From positions 497,261,627 through 497,325,626 of the forward strand of contig CM046881.1 in the NCBI GenBank assembly GCA_025667525.1: DNA of 64,000 nucleotides, read 5' to 3'. This DNA is from Glebionis coronaria. Its lineage: Eukaryota > Streptophyta > Magnoliopsida > Asterales > Asteraceae. Of this stretch, positions 48,321 to 62,040 are shown one piece after another. Under the pieces are notes generated by a model. That model worked only from the letters and a program-made list of their open reading frames with translations. It ran no database searches and had not been told where the DNA came from. Made by a program: the position numbers and the translations under genes. Position 1 is the stretch's first letter; each line of letters opens with the position of its first letter.

Positions 48321-49105
48321 GCTGTTTTATGTTTGAATGATTGACCTTTGGTAATAGACCGTATAATCGTTTTCCTTTGGAGAGATTATCTTTGATAATC
48401 ATCGTATTAGGATTAAGATCGAATCTTGTTAGGATCTAAACATTAGAGCATCTGTATGCAAGAGTTGAGATGAAGACATCCGACATACACCCATTGTGAG
48501 TTGGATATGTCTTTTAGGTTTAAGGTTTCCTATGATGGCGAACCTAACCTTGCAAAATACCCGACCCGCGAGATCTGGAATGATTGTTGAAATTAGGATC
48601 TGATTATTGACAGCCGGTAGTGGGCAAGAGGTTATGTGAATGTGAAATGTAGATCTAAAAGTGCCAAATGGGTAGCAAAGTTATGCCACAATTTTTAACC
48701 TTGGAAAAATGAATTCATGATCTGACAAATCATGGGATATAAGTCACCGTTGTATGGGACCATTGAGATAATGTAAAAGTTGGTATTGAAAGGCATATAA
48801 GCTGGATCTACCCTAGGACTTCAAGAACTGCGTGAATTATGTTTCGTAAATCGAACTTGATGGAATATCTATCAAGTGAAAATCTGATTGTTCTTAGTAA
48901 AGTTTAGATCGGTGAAAAGTTGCATTCATCAAAAACCCGTGAACATCAAAAACCCGTAGTTATGTTTGATGAAACTCGCGTGTTAATGAATTGCACTTGT
49001 GAGAAAAGACCGAATGTGGAGGAAATACCCACATGGCTTTAACTCTATAAGAAGCGAGTAGTAAGATGATCTTTGAGGACAAAGATCCTGTTTAGGGGTA
49101 AATGC
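48321..49105 (+). other. LARD-2 pol tail and polypurine tract
   Basis: Noncoding and collinear with 37940-38740 (minus) in LARD-1. The final bases before the 3' LTR include GAGGACAAAGATCCTG and TTTAGGGGTAAATGC, matching the usual end of Tekay pol and its plus-strand primer. A chromodomain was not recognisable. Confidence 0.6.
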
Positions 49106-52100
49106 TGTGACAATCCGTCAATTTATGGTTGATATTTTATTCTCAATATTTATTTGAAAACATTATTTTAATGTTACAATATGAACTCACTTATTTTTGG
49201 GAAGTAATTTGGATTTACGTCTTGAAGTAGCGTCGACTACGTCTAAACCGGAGGATTCAACGTTACGTGCTTACGTTTACATACACCGTCTTTGGTGACA
49301 GTCCGACATTTCAGAAAATAAATTTATCCGTGAATATTATTTTGGAGTTTTAAATTTGTGTTGGTTCATAAACTCACAAATTTACGAGAAGAGATTAGGA
49401 CTTACGATTTTATTTTAACGTCCTTTACGACTAAACCGGAAACCTTAGGATTACGTATTTACGTTTTTGAACTCCGTTTTTGATGATACAATTTTTATTA
49501 GATTCGTTTTGTGCCGTTTATTCATAATTTATAAAAACGTTTTTCGTAAAACGACCCGAGGGCACGCGAATCGAGGAAACTAGAATCGAGGAGTACCCGT
49601 AAATAAATGGGGATGAGACAAGTGGGACACTTGTCCCACCCCCAAAACCAGCCAACATTAAGCTACAACACATCATATGATGTGTCAAAGTGTTAACTTA
49701 ACACTTACATGTGTAAGCTAAGCTTACAAAGTAAGCTTCCACCTACACAAAACCATCTAAACCAAAACCACTCATTTCATTTCCTACATGCAAACCACCC
49801 AAAATTTCCTCTCTACTCTCTCTTTGAGCCGTCCCTCATCCCACTCAAAACCCTCATTTGATCAAAATCAACCACAAAATCTCATGTTATTCATATACAT
49901 GTTGATGCCCTTTTGAAGCCCTATTGATTGGTGCAAGTTATAACATCCAAGGAGGAGTTTCCATGAAGTGTTAGGGCTGATTTTCCACAAGGTATTCATG
50001 AAGATTGGTGATCTTGAAGATGGTCATGGTTATCCACAAGTTTCTCCATCAAAATCCATGTCCAAATCATAACCTACCTCAACATGGTGGTATAAAGATT
50101 GTCCTCCTCATCTTCTTGTTATTTTGATTATGTAAACATGTATTTTATTTCCTATTGTATATGTATATGATGATTATATGATGATAAAAATGTTATGTGG
50201 GGATTTGTTGTTGATAAACATGATTAAAAAGGTGAAAGACTATAAGAAACAAGGCTAAAATCTTGTCTAAATTTGTTAGCTGTATAAAACAGTAAAAGAA
50301 CATGTTATGAACTGATAAAATGATGAAGTAGAACTAATATACAGTAAGCTATGGGTCTTGTACACATGTGAGAGCTGGCCATGCAATGGAATCATTGTAA
50401 TGAGTGAGATATGATCAAAACAAGTTTAAGGTACAAATCTGAGTTTACTGTTTTGGACGATTTTTAGAAAAGACTTAGAAGATGATTCAACAGTAGCTGT
50501 AGAAGAGTTAAATGGAGCACATATCATGTAGTTTATGTGATAAAAATTTGAGCTTCTATCTCCATATAGAACTCTAGATATGGTAGTTTTGGTGAAAGTG
50601 AAGATAAAAATCAGATTTTGGAAATTAAAGTATAATACTATTATATAAGCACTCAAAATTTAATAGTATAAAATATAAATTAAAACCCACTAACATATAT
50701 AATATATTTATATAAATATGTACAATGGTAAATAAGTGGACATTTTATAAAAATGGTAACTTGTTAAGTTTTATAAGTTATAAAACTATAAACATGATTT
50801 TTACGACTTTTTCGGCTAATACCGCAAAATTAACGTTTTTGTTAAATAAAACTTAGATGGTTGGACCCGTCTGATGTAAACTTTATAAAACTTATATACT
50901 GATATATAAACATGTATAACAAGTAAAAACCGATAAGACCCGAACTATAGGACATACGGACATTAACGGACTAAATTAACGTTATTGGACTAATAATACA
51001 ACAAAAATAGACTAAAACACTTATAAACTTATTATTGGACGTAACCCATTTAGGCCCAACTTGTAATGTGTAGATACTGATAATATAAGTATAACATGGA
51101 TTAAAACAAGTTAAAGAACTTATAATAAGTTTATTGGACTTAAAACACGAAAATAGATAAAACTAGTATAAAAGTTATCAAAATATAACACTAAATGAGT
51201 AAACGTGAATATGTAAACCCACTTGATCATCATATATATAATCATCATATGTATACATAGTTGTTATTTTTATAAAGTCATTGGACATGAGTCTAAGACG
51301 AGTATTATTTGTCTAGGTTTCCGTGATTGAAGCACGTACCGTACGTCCGAGTTGTCGATAATCGTCTTCCCACATCAACGTGAGTTCATAGCCTCGCACT
51401 CTTTTAAATGTTTTTATAAATGTTTTATAAACCCGCGAGGGAGATAACATGTTAGTTTTTATAAAATAGGACACCATTTGTCCCGATTGCTTGTTTATTG
51501 ATTTGGACCCGAATGATTGTATGACCCGATTGTATGACCCGATAAATGATTAAAGGACCCGATAGATGAAATCAAATGGATTATTAAAGTTAGGTTATGT
51601 CACTAAAAGTCCCATTAGCATGAATTGTGAACTACCGGGAGTTGGTAGACGCTTATGCATTTAATAGTACTATTTGGGGACGATCACCCCAGTTCGCGCC
51701 TTGACGGTTGATCCCCGTTGTGCCACATTGATTGGTAAGCGAATTTATGTATGAGAAGATTTCCATAGCGTGACCTTTGTGACGACACGCTACTTTAGAT
51801 GGGCAAAATTGGTATCGGGTTAGCTACCCGTTGTTGGTTTAGTAAGGTAACAATGTCATGCGGCTTATAATAATCCAAAACTAACGAAATACTATTAGAC
51901 GCTTCGAATTACGATGTATTGCCTGACCAGCAATACAGGGTCATACTATTGATAATATGTTCGTGTTTTGGTTTTCATAACCATATTCATACGACGTTTT
52001 TTATTTTCATACAACGTCGTAAGACGTATTGTATGACGTTTTTACGACATTGGCTCGTATAATGATTTTTAAGGCTTTTTATAACCATATTCATATAACG

Positions 52101-52638
52101 GTTTTATTTAATCTATACAATGTTGCAAAACGTATTGTATGGTGTTTTTAACGACAATGATTCGTATAATGATTTTTTAAGGCAAATGCCTATATTATGA
52201 TTTTCGATAAAGATTTGTATAAAATGACTTTGGCTATTTTATGGCCTATTAAAATGATTTGTGCAAGATGATTTTCAGTAATAATTTTATACTGATATTA
52301 TATTGATGGATTTTATTAAACTCTATGAATTCACTCGGCGTTATCGCTGACCTTTTCTTTTAACATGTTTTGTCTCAGGTACTTGAAGGTAATTCTCGGG
52401 AAGACGACAAGAATTCATGGCCCGCACTTAAACAATATTTTCCATTCAAATACTTTGTAAAACCTGTATTAAATATAATGACTTGGGACCGATGTAACTT
52501 TGATATTTATGAATGGAAATGCTTTTATTATTAAACGACGCGATTTTTATGCGTTGTCTATGATGTGAGTAATGTGCTATCCCGTAACACCAACTAGTCT
52601 TCCGCTGTATTGAGTTGTATAAATTTGGGGGTGTTACA
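49106..52638 (+). repeat. 3' LTR of LARD-2
   Basis: 3533 bp. Nearly identical to 40140-43705; it differs by isolated substitutions (for example TAGCGTC against TAGCGTG near the start) and by lacking the short duplication near 41300. Confidence 0.93.
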
Positions 52639-52689
52639 TAAATCATGTAAAGTATTAAGTCTTAAATCTCATGTTAAATATTCAAAGTA

Positions 52690-53215
52690 CATGTTTTTAT
52701 CGTTTGGCCAATTCAGGGCAATCTATAATTAATTATTAACTCCTTTCTATTCTTATAAATAAACAAACGGTCCTTAATGATCACAAGCATGTATTTATCA
52801 AATTACAGCCTTCACACGTGATTCACCAAATTTATGAATGCTACGTGTGTATTAGTCAATCCAAACGTCATCTCGTGAAACTTATAATATTCATTACAAG
52901 TTCCGGATTTAGTGATTGGAATACATAATCTTTTTCGCGGACGCGACGTTGATGATAACCATGTTGGGGATCAAAAACCTTGTAAATGATCGAACAAATC
53001 TTCCATTTCGAGTTATGGATATCGTTTTCGATTGTCAATTTACTCAGTTTACAGTAATCTATAAATATAAGGAATGATAACACCATAGCTCTTCATGATG
53101 ACAGGCTTGGTAGAATAAAATATTTCTCTGACAACTTTCTTAATTATACGGTAATTCCTTAAATTCAGATGGTGCTGACGTACAGTGTACACACCACAGG
53201 TGCAGCACCGAAAAT
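52690..53215 (-). pseudogene. Decayed reverse transcriptase in LARD-1
   Basis: On the minus strand one can read GAAPV near 53200, then IDYCKLSKLTIEND, GYHQRRVREKD and TFGLTNTHVAFINLVNHV, the Ty3/Gypsy RT order. Stops follow RL (TAA) and RLP (TGA), and the catalytic F-I-D-D box reads I-I-K-D. These lesions are shared with LARD-2. Confidence 0.8.
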
Positions 53216-55593
53216 ATAATCAATACCAATTTCAACTTGCCTTAATGGCGAAATTCTAGGTAAGTCATCAATAAATACTTACTAAAGTTTCAAATAACAG
53301 AATTATCTTTTCACTAAATTCATATTAGGTTCTTCTAGATTATAATATCTATGACTGATTCACAATTATTCACAATATAATTTCAAGTCTAAATACAGGA
53401 TATGGTCATCCATCAAGAATTATTTAGATTACTTTTGATAATCAACATCTTATCTTTTAGGGGAATTCTACTCGAGTTCCCATCAATTAAGACAATGTCG
53501 TCATGTCATAATCAATCAATCCATTTTACTGGCACTATCAACTTTTCAGTTTTATTGTCGTCGATAAGATGTGAACTTCTCAAAAGACTAATAATAACTT
53601 ATAATCCTTCACAAGTTCAAGGATATATGGAGACACAACTACTATTAAAAGAGCAAGGTCAACGCATAATCTACGCGATAGAATTTCAAATCAGATACAG
53701 ATGAAAACATTTAACGAATATGAATATATCTCATGTTTTCATAATTTGAGTACGCATTCGAAAGCTCCTCGGATCGTTACCCAGGTCATTTAAATGAAAT
53801 AAAATCAAAAGAAATGATAGGAATGTCGATACATCCAGTCGGGTATCAACACTCGGAAATCATATACTTTTCCTAACAATCTCACTATGGGAGAATTGGA
53901 CAAGAAAGAATCGTCAATTGTCAAATAAGACAATTTCCACAGATGAGTAAATTCGACTCAGAAGAATAGATGCTACAGGCACATATGTAGGTGTCCCTAA
54001 CACTATGTCCTTATTTTTCACTTCTTGTAGATCTCATAAAATTTTAATCTTTCACAATCTTTAAAGAAAATGTAGTGTTTATTAATCAGTTTTATGGTGA
54101 CTACTAATCAGCCTTGCATGGTCCATTCCAAATTGTATGTAGGCGCGCAACTATATACAATTTCAAGATTAACGATGCAATACTCAGTTCGTCAAAATTT
54201 TATCATCATATTTGTAAAAACATTTTCATGCTTAATTCTTAAATAAGAATCAAAAATAAATTTACAAAGAATTTCTTTGTTATGGAAATAATTAAGTTTC
54301 CAAAGCGTCTCATAAACAACTTCATTTTGATATCAATCACTTATAAATCTCACTTTGAATAATCCTTATTGTGATGAAAATTCAATTTTTCTCAATGGAT
54401 ACGGTTTTATCTTATAAAAACAATGAGTGATCTGCAGAAGAGTGATGAAAGCTTGTTCACCAAGAACTTAACTAAAATATGATAGGAAATGAGCTTAGCC
54501 AATTAATCATGAGGTTCATGACTTCGATGGCACTCAGGAATACAAAGAGAATAATCCACAACGTAACTCAATTCGAGATGAGTACTTGTTCAATGGTTGC
54601 ATCACTAAAGCGAACATTAGGATGAAGCAATAAAAGATAGATAACATGGATACATGTAGGATTTAGCAATCAAAGGTAGTCTTTTTCATTAATCACAAAC
54701 AAGTCAAATTGTACCGTAACACATTACGTGTCACTATGTCATACAATTCTCAGAACTCATCCTACCAACTGATGTCTCAGTTAAGTTAGGGATTTTTAAA
54801 AGATACCACAATGAATACTAATCTACAAGAGTCATTAGGTATCCCACCTGTCCAGGAAGATCCATCGGTCCCAATTCAGAAGAAGATTTCTTCAATTTAT
54901 TTATTAGACACTAGGCATCCTCGTTAGTGGACAATGGCCTAGGAACAACCCTTAACACGAACTAACAATCAATTAAAACCTTATAATTCAATCACAGAAC
55001 TTAACAATTTCCTCTTATCAATCTCATATTTCATACGGGTTAAATTTTACTTTATTCAAGTTCTAACCAATTTATACTCAATGCGATATTCTACCTCATT
55101 CTCCAATACTTTCAATCTTATTTTTTGGCCTTGTAAAGGCAATACAATCTCAACTAGACTTCTCGGAAAGGTATTAGTGGCATGAGGCTTTTGGGTAATG
55201 GTTCCAATAACAGCCTCAAGTGCAACATTCACCCTTTCGATTTCAATTTAAGAATTGGATGACAACAAATCAGATGACATCTTCCTAGGCGGTAATGTTT
55301 TGTCAAACTCCACTCTATAAGAAAAGATCGTCATGACATCGATATCAGATTTAATCTTGCCAATTCTTCTTCAATATCGCAATCAACTAATATCTACATT
55401 TCTACGAATATCAACCATTTGTTGGGATCATAAATATCCACAACTTGGTTTAGATCTAGGATAGCTAGAATTCCTACGAGAATAACTTCGATTAATTTAC
55501 TAGGGGATTTAGGGTTACTTGTGACAATCTATGTCGTATAAATACCTCGTATAAAAATCAAGATAATCATCAAACAATCATGTAATAAAATTA

Positions 55594-55762
<169 letters not shown>

Positions 55763-55963
55763 CCAAGTTATATATATATTAAAATGACACTTCTCAGTCT
55801 TGGCCTTGTCGGTAACTCGGGAATTCTTCGGCACCGTTATAGTCAAAATATTTTTAGACATTTTTAGAAAAATTTTTATAGTTAAAAGATTTTGAAATGT
55901 TATATTCAAAACCTTGGTTTTAAAAATCTTTCGTTCTCTATAACGAGAGCTCTGGTACCAAAC

Positions 55964-58900
55964 TGTAACACCTCCAAATTTATACAACTGAATACAGCGG
56001 AAGACTCGTTGGTGTTACGGGATAGCACATTACTCACATCATAGACAACGCATAAAAATCGCGTCGTTTAATAATAAATTATTTCCATTCATAAACATCA
56101 AAGTTACATCGGTCCCAAGTCATTATATTTCATACAAAGTTTTACAAAGTATTTGAATGGAAAAATATTGTTTAAGTGCGGGCCATGAATTCTTGTCTTT
56201 TTCCCGAGAATTACCTTCAAGTACCTGAGATAAAACATGTTAAAAGAAAAGGTCAGCGATAACGCCGAGTGAATTCATAGAGTTTAATAAACCATCAATA
56301 TAATATCGGTATAAAATTATTACCGAAAATCATTTTGAACAAATCATTTTAATAGGCCATAAAATAGCCCTAGTCATTTTATACAAATCCTTATCGAAAA
56401 TCATAATATAGGCATTTGCCTTGAAAATCATTATACGAGCCAATGTCGTAAAAACCTCATACAATACGTCTTATGACGTTGTATGAAAATAAAAACTGTT
56501 ATATGAATATGGTTATGAAAACCAAAACACGAACATAATATCAATAGTATGACCCTGTATTGCTAGTCAGGCAATACATCGTAATTCGGTGCGTCTAGTA
56601 GTATTTCGTTAGTTTGGATTATTATAAGCCGCATGACATTGTTACCTTACTAAACCAACAACGGGTAGCTAACCCGATACTCAATTTGCCCATCTAAAGT
56701 AGCATGTCGTCACAAAGGTCACGCTATGGAAATCTTCTCATAAATAAATTCGCTTACCAATCAATGTGGCACGACGCGGATCAACCGTCAAGGCGCGAAC
56801 TGGGGTGATCGTCCCCAAATAGTACTATTATATGCACAAGCGTCTATCAAATCCTGGTAGTTCACAATTCATGCTAATGGGACTTTTAGTGACATAACCT
56901 AACTTTAATAATCCATTTATTTTCATCTATCGGGTCCTTTAATCATTTAGCTGGTCATACAATCGGGTCATTCAATCATTCGGGTCCAAATCAATAAACA
57001 AACAATCGGGACAAATGGTGTCCTATTTTATAAAAACTAACATGTTATCTCCCTCGCGGGTTTATAAAACATTTATAAAAACATTTAAAAAAAGTGCGAG
57101 GCTATGAACTCACGTTGATGTGGGAAGGCGGGTTATCGGCAATTCGGACGTACGGTGCGTGTTTCAATCACGGAAACCTAGACAAATAATAATCAGTCTT
57201 AGACTCATGTTCAATGACTTTATAAAAATAACAATTATGTATACATATGATGATTATATATATATATGATGATCAAGTGGGTTTACATATTCTCGTTTAC
57301 TCATTTTAGTGTTATATGTTGGTAACTTTTATACTAGTTTACTAGTTTTACCTATTTACACGTTTTAAGTCCAATAAGCTTATTATAAGTTATTTAACTT
57401 GTTTTTAATCCATTTTATACTTATATTATCAGTATTTAAACTTTACAAGTTGGGCCCAAATGGGTTAATCCAAATAAGTTCTATTTATAAGTATTTATCT
57501 TATTTAGTCCAATTATTAGTCCAATATGCTTAGTTAGCTCGTTAATGTCCGTATGTCCTATAGTTCGGGTTTTTATCGGTTTTTACTTGTTTTACATGTT
57601 TATATATCAGTATATAAGTTTTATAAAGTTTACATTAGACGGGTCAAACCATCTAAGTTTTATTTAACAAAAACGTTAATTTTACGGTATTAGCCGAAAA
57701 AGTCGTATCTAAGTTTTATATAACTGTATTATATAAGTTAGTGGGTTTTAAATTTATATTTTATACTATTAAATTTTGAGTGCTTATATAATAGTATTAT
57801 ACTTTAATTTCCGAAATCTGATTTTTATCTTCACTTTCACAAAAACTGCCATATCTAGAGTTCTATATGGATATAGAAGCTCAAATTTTTATCAAATAAA
57901 CTACATGATATGTGCTCCATTTAACTCTTCTATAGCTACTGTTGAATCATCTTCTAAGTATTTTCTAAAAATCTTCCAAAACAGTGAACTCAGATTTGTA
58001 CCTTAAACTTGTTTTGATCATATCTCACTCATTACAATGATTCCATTGTATGGCCAACTCTCACATGTGTACAATACCCATAGCTTACTGTATATTAGTT
58101 CTACTTCATCATTTTATCAGTTCATAACATGTTTCTTTACTGTTTTATACAGCTAACAAATTTAGACATGATTTTAGCCTTGTTCCTTATAGTTTTTCAT
58201 CTTTTTAAGCATGTTTATCAACACCAAATCCCCACATAATATTTTTATCATCATATAATCATAATAAACATATAAAATAGGAAATAAAATACATGATTAC
58301 ATAACCAAAAATAACAAGAGGATGAGGAGGACAATCTTTATACCACCAAGTTGATGTAGGTTATGATTTGGACATGGATTTTGATGGAGAAACTTGTGGA
58401 TAACCATGACCATCTTCAAGAACACCATGCTTCATGATCTCCTTGTGGAAAATCAGCCCTATGACACCATGAAAACTCTTCCATGGATGTTATAATCACC
58501 ACCATTCAAGAGAGCTTCAAGAGGGCTTCAACATATGTAGAGATATCATGTGATTTGAGGTTGAATCAAGATCAAGTGAGAGTTTTGAGTGGGATGAGGG
58601 AGGGCACAAAAATGGGGAGGATGAGAGAGTTTGAGTTGTATTGCATGTTGAAATGAGACTAGTTGTTTTGTGTTTGATGGTTTTTGTTGTAAGTTAGCTT
58701 ACAAACTAAGCTTAAGACATGTGTAGTGTAGTTAGCTTACACTTGACACATAAGTGGGGTGGTGGCTAAGTTAAGGCCGGTTTTGGAGTGGGGGTGGGAC
58801 AAGTGTCCCACTTGTCTCATCCCCATTTATTTACGGGTACTCCTATATTCTAGTTTCCTCGATTTGCGTGCCCTCGGGTCGTTTTACGAAAAACGTTTTT

Positions 58901-59327
58901 ATAAATTATGAATCGACGTCACAAAACGAATCCAATAAAAATTGTCTCATCAAAAACGGAGTTCAAAAACGTAAATACGTAATCCTAGGGTTTCCGGTTT
59001 AGTCGTAAAGGACGTTAAATTAAAATCGTAAGTCCTAATCTCTTCTCGTAAATTTGTGAGTTTATGAACTAACACAAATTTAAAACTCCAAAATAATATT
59101 CACGGATAAATTTATTTTCTGAAATGTCGGACTGTCACCAAAGACGGTGTATGTAAACGTAAGCATGTAACGTTGAATCCTCCGGTTTAGACGTAGTCGA
59201 CGCTACTTCAAGACGTAAATCCAAATTTCTTCCCAAAAATAAGTGAGTTCATATTGTAACATTAAAATAATGTTTTTAAATAATATTCGAGAATAAAATA
59301 TCAACCATAAATTGACGGATTGTCACA
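55964..59327 (-). repeat. 5' LTR of LARD-1
   Basis: 3364 bp. Nearly identical by eye to 34506-37939 except for a deletion of about 85 bp near 57706 and scattered substitutions. It is followed on the minus strand by the primer site. Confidence 0.92.
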
Positions 59328-59332
59328 GAGGA

Positions 59333-59888
59333 TGAGGATGACAATGCACCTGACGGTACTGATGGTATTGCTACTCGTAGACGTGAGCTAGGAGAGTCGT
59401 CTAGTGCTCGAGAGGCTACTCATATTGATGGTCTTGCACCATGGGCCTTGAGACGTGATCTAGATGCTTCCCGTGTTAAGAGTTGTATGACAGAGATTGG
59501 ATTAGGTGTTGTTCAGACTCATGTTGCTTATTTGGAGTCGAAGACTAAGGTTGGTGAGAAAGAGCGGGAATTGCTTAGTTTTGATTTGACTGATCTAGAA
59601 CGTGGTTTGAATGAGGCTTTTAGGAGGTTATCGGTGTTAGAAAGTGGTGAGTTTGCTGAAATGAAGGAAAAGGTGAATTCTATGGAGATTCAGTTGAGTG
59701 TAGCTTGTGCGATGCGTGCGAAAGCTGAGAAGGAGTTGAATATATCCGTGGGTTGGAACAGTAGATTTTATGCTGAAATGGTTAAAATAGGAGTGATCCG
59801 TAAGCGCCCAGCTGAAGATGTGTCTAGTGATCGTCCGACGAAGATACAGAAGACGATGGATGATGGACCATCTGGCGGTTCTCAGTAG
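59333..59888 (+). pseudogene. ORF0 of Tekay-like copy 2, C-terminal half
   Basis: It resumes at the codon broken by LARD-1 and runs without stops to TAG at 59886-59888. It contains DGTDGIATR, THIDGLAPWALRRDLDASRV, a helical coiled-coil-like stretch (ERELLSFDLTDLERGLNEAF, FAEMKEKVNSMEIQLSV) and the basic VIRKRPAEDV end. It closely matches residues 170-337 of copy 1. An internal ATG at 59448 is not a real start. Confidence 0.82.
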
Positions 59889-60169
59889 ACCAGTCTGTAT
59901 TTAGTAGTGATCTTTGTATCTTTTGTAGCTTTGACTGAACCGACTTGTTAGTAGTAGACTTGGCACGAATCTTGAGTATATATAGTGCTAGAACTTTGAT
60001 ATGGGATGTAACTAAGACAATACTTTTGTTTCAAATCGAATGAAATATGTATCTTGTCTTGAATTCCATATTGTGCCTTATTTGTATCTTGATTATGAAT
60101 TCAATCCATATTATATGAATCCTTGTTGGGTGAATGCTTAATACTTTGAAATTGTGAAATTATAGAACT
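59889..60169 (+). other. ORF0-gag intergenic spacer
   Basis: About 280 bp, AT-rich and noncoding. It matches the spacer at 8173-8453 in copy 1. It separates two ORFs of one element, so gag needs its own translation start (reinitiation, an internal start or splicing); the sequence does not show which. Confidence 0.6.
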
Positions 60170-61440
60170 ATGCCGCCCAAGAAGGCTGTGATTGAGGATG
60201 ATGTACGTAGGATTATTACGGAGCAAGTTACCGCATCTATGACTGAATTTATGGCAAATGCTAGAAATGAAGCTGGCGGTAGTGGAGCTGGCGGTAGTGG
60301 AGCTGGCGGTAGTGGAGCTTGCGGTAGTGGAGCTGGCGGTAGTGGAATTGGCGGTACTAATGTGAATGTGAATGCTAATAATGTGAATGCTAATGCTGAG
60401 GGAAATATAGGAGCACTTGGAGCTAATGCACCTGAAGTTGGTGGCTGTACTTATGTGACGTTCATGAAGTGTGAACCTCTACCTTTTAATGGAACTGAAG
60501 GTGCTGTAGGATTAAGCCAGTGGATTGAGAAGATTGAGTCGGTGTTTCAGATTAGTAAGTGTAAGGAGGAAGATAAGGTGACTTTTTCTATGGCTACTCT
60601 TAAAGGTCGTGCATTGACTTGGTGGAACAGGAGAATTGCTTTCATGGGTCTTGATGCTGCTAATGCTACTCCTTGGGCTGAAATTAAGAAGTGGATGACT
60701 TTGGAGTTTTGTCCTCGTAGTGTGATCATTAGGTTAGAACAAGAGTTGATTCATTTGCGAATGAAAGGTGTGGACATTGATAGTTACACAAACCGATTCC
60801 ATGAGTTGGCCTTGCTATGTCCTCGATTGGTTGAACCCGAAGAGATCCGAATTGAGCAATATATTAAAGGGTTGACCAGGAATATCCGGGGGGACGTGAC
60901 ATCATCTAAACCACTGACCATTGATGATGCTGTTCGAATGGCTTACCAACTCATTGGACAGATAATTCAGGATAGGGAAGATGAAGCTCGTGTTGGTGAG
61001 AAAAGAAAGGGAGACGGTGATCGTATAGATAGAGATGATAATAGGAAGAATTTCAATCGCCGTCAGAACCAGAGAAAGGGGAATGCAAATGCTCTTACCT
61101 ACAACACACCGCGCAACGATGATAGATGTCCTAAGTGTGGCAACAAGAGGCATGCTGGCGACTACTGGAAGTGCCAAAATTGCGGAAAGCTTGGACACAA
61201 GGTTGAAAGGTGTAAGAAGGGAACCATTTGCTTCAACTGTAATGAAGAAGGTCATAGGAAATCGGAATGCCCCAAGTTGAAAGCGATTGTACTTGGAAGA
61301 AACCCCCAGGGTGGTATCTATCAACTTGGAACAATTGAGGTGAAGAAAGAGGATCCGAATGTCGTTACCGGTACGTTTTTACTCAACAATCATTATGCTG
61401 TTGCTTTATTTGATTCGGGTGCTGATAGGAGGTTTGTATC
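60170..61440 (+). CDS. Tekay-like gag and start of protease (interrupted)
   Basis: Starts MPPKKAVIEDD at 60170 and is open for 423 native residues. After a Gly/Ser linker of 15-bp repeat units (residues about 35-65) come the gag core (FNGTEGAVGLSQWIEKIESV, ALTWWNRRIAFMG, EQELIHLRMKGVDIDSYTN) and a basic tail. Two CCHC knuckles follow, CQNCGKLGHKVERC (335-348) and CFNCNEEGHRKSEC (354-367), preceded by a looser cysteine motif. The protease active site FDSGAD is near residue 415. The Tork-like LTR enters directly afterwards; the last 32 residues of the open frame (to 61537) are LTR sequence. The original gag-pol presumably continues right of the window. Confidence 0.87.
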
Positions 61441-61937
61441 TGTTGGGAATAAAATATGGGTCAGATCACCAAACGCTGATAAGAAGAAAGTCAACGCTGA
61501 TAGATTGACTTTGGACGCTGATAGAAGTCAACGCTGATAGCCTTGAAGATTGACACTGATGGAATATCTTCATACGTATCTTTTGTTTATTTGTTTGTGG
61601 TAAAGATAAACACAACATTGTATTTTCTATTATTATCTTTACCTAGAATAGTTGATTCATAGCTTATTGTACAAGACTTCTTGTTCTATAAAAGAAGGTC
61701 TTTTAGGTTAAAGTCATATATCAGTTTTCATAGTATTCGCAAGTTAAACCTTTCATTGTAATCAACAAGATTATTCTAATACAAGTGAAAGTTTGTTTAA
61801 CATCATTGTGTTTTAGATCAAGTGTTAATTCCGCATAACACTTTGTTACTTTATTCATAAGCAAAGGTTTCTCTACGTGTAGTACTTGATCTAATCTCGT
61901 ATACACAAAGCTAATCGATCCAAGTTTGGGATCAACA
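61441..61937 (+). repeat. 5' LTR of the Tork-like element
   Basis: 497 bp, TGTTGGGAATAA to GATCAACA. U3 holds four copies of ACGCTGAT within 66 bp (61473, 61494, 61515, 61531) plus a weaker GACACTGAT near 61552. A TATA box CTATAAAAG is at 61686-61694, and an imperfect inverted repeat (AAGACTTCTT at 61673-61682, AAGAAGGTCTT at 61692-61702) surrounds it. Confidence 0.88.
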
Positions 61938-61939
61938 AG

Positions 61940-61951
61940 TGGTATCAGAGC
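61940..61951 (+). other. Primer-binding site of the Tork-like element
   Basis: TGGTATCAGAGC, complementary to the 3' end of plant initiator tRNA-Met without mismatch, two bases after the LTR. Confidence 0.92.
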
Positions 61952-62040
61952 TTGTTGAGAAACTTTTGATCTTTAAGTAACGCAGAACCCTAAAACACCA
62001 AACCCTAAAAACCCTAAATTCTCAAAACCCTAAAAACACC

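Larger units (their letters stand above)
40140..52638 (+). mobile_element. LARD-2: complete non-autonomous long-LTR element nested in LARD-1
   Basis: 12,499 bp with LTRs at 40140-43705 and 49106-52638, TG..CA ends and a perfect 5-bp duplication TAAAT (40135-40139 and 52639-52643). It has a primer site at 43707-43722, a polypurine tract just before 49106 and an interior of 5400 bp. It is the same family as LARD-1 but in the opposite orientation and inserted in LARD-1's RT/RNase H remnant. Its LTRs look almost identical, so it inserted fairly recently despite having no coding capacity. Confidence 0.94.

Noticed and set aside
61441..61537. C-terminal 32 residues of the 455-codon gag frame
   Set aside because: This is Tork-like LTR read through by chance; the native gag-pol was cut at 61440.
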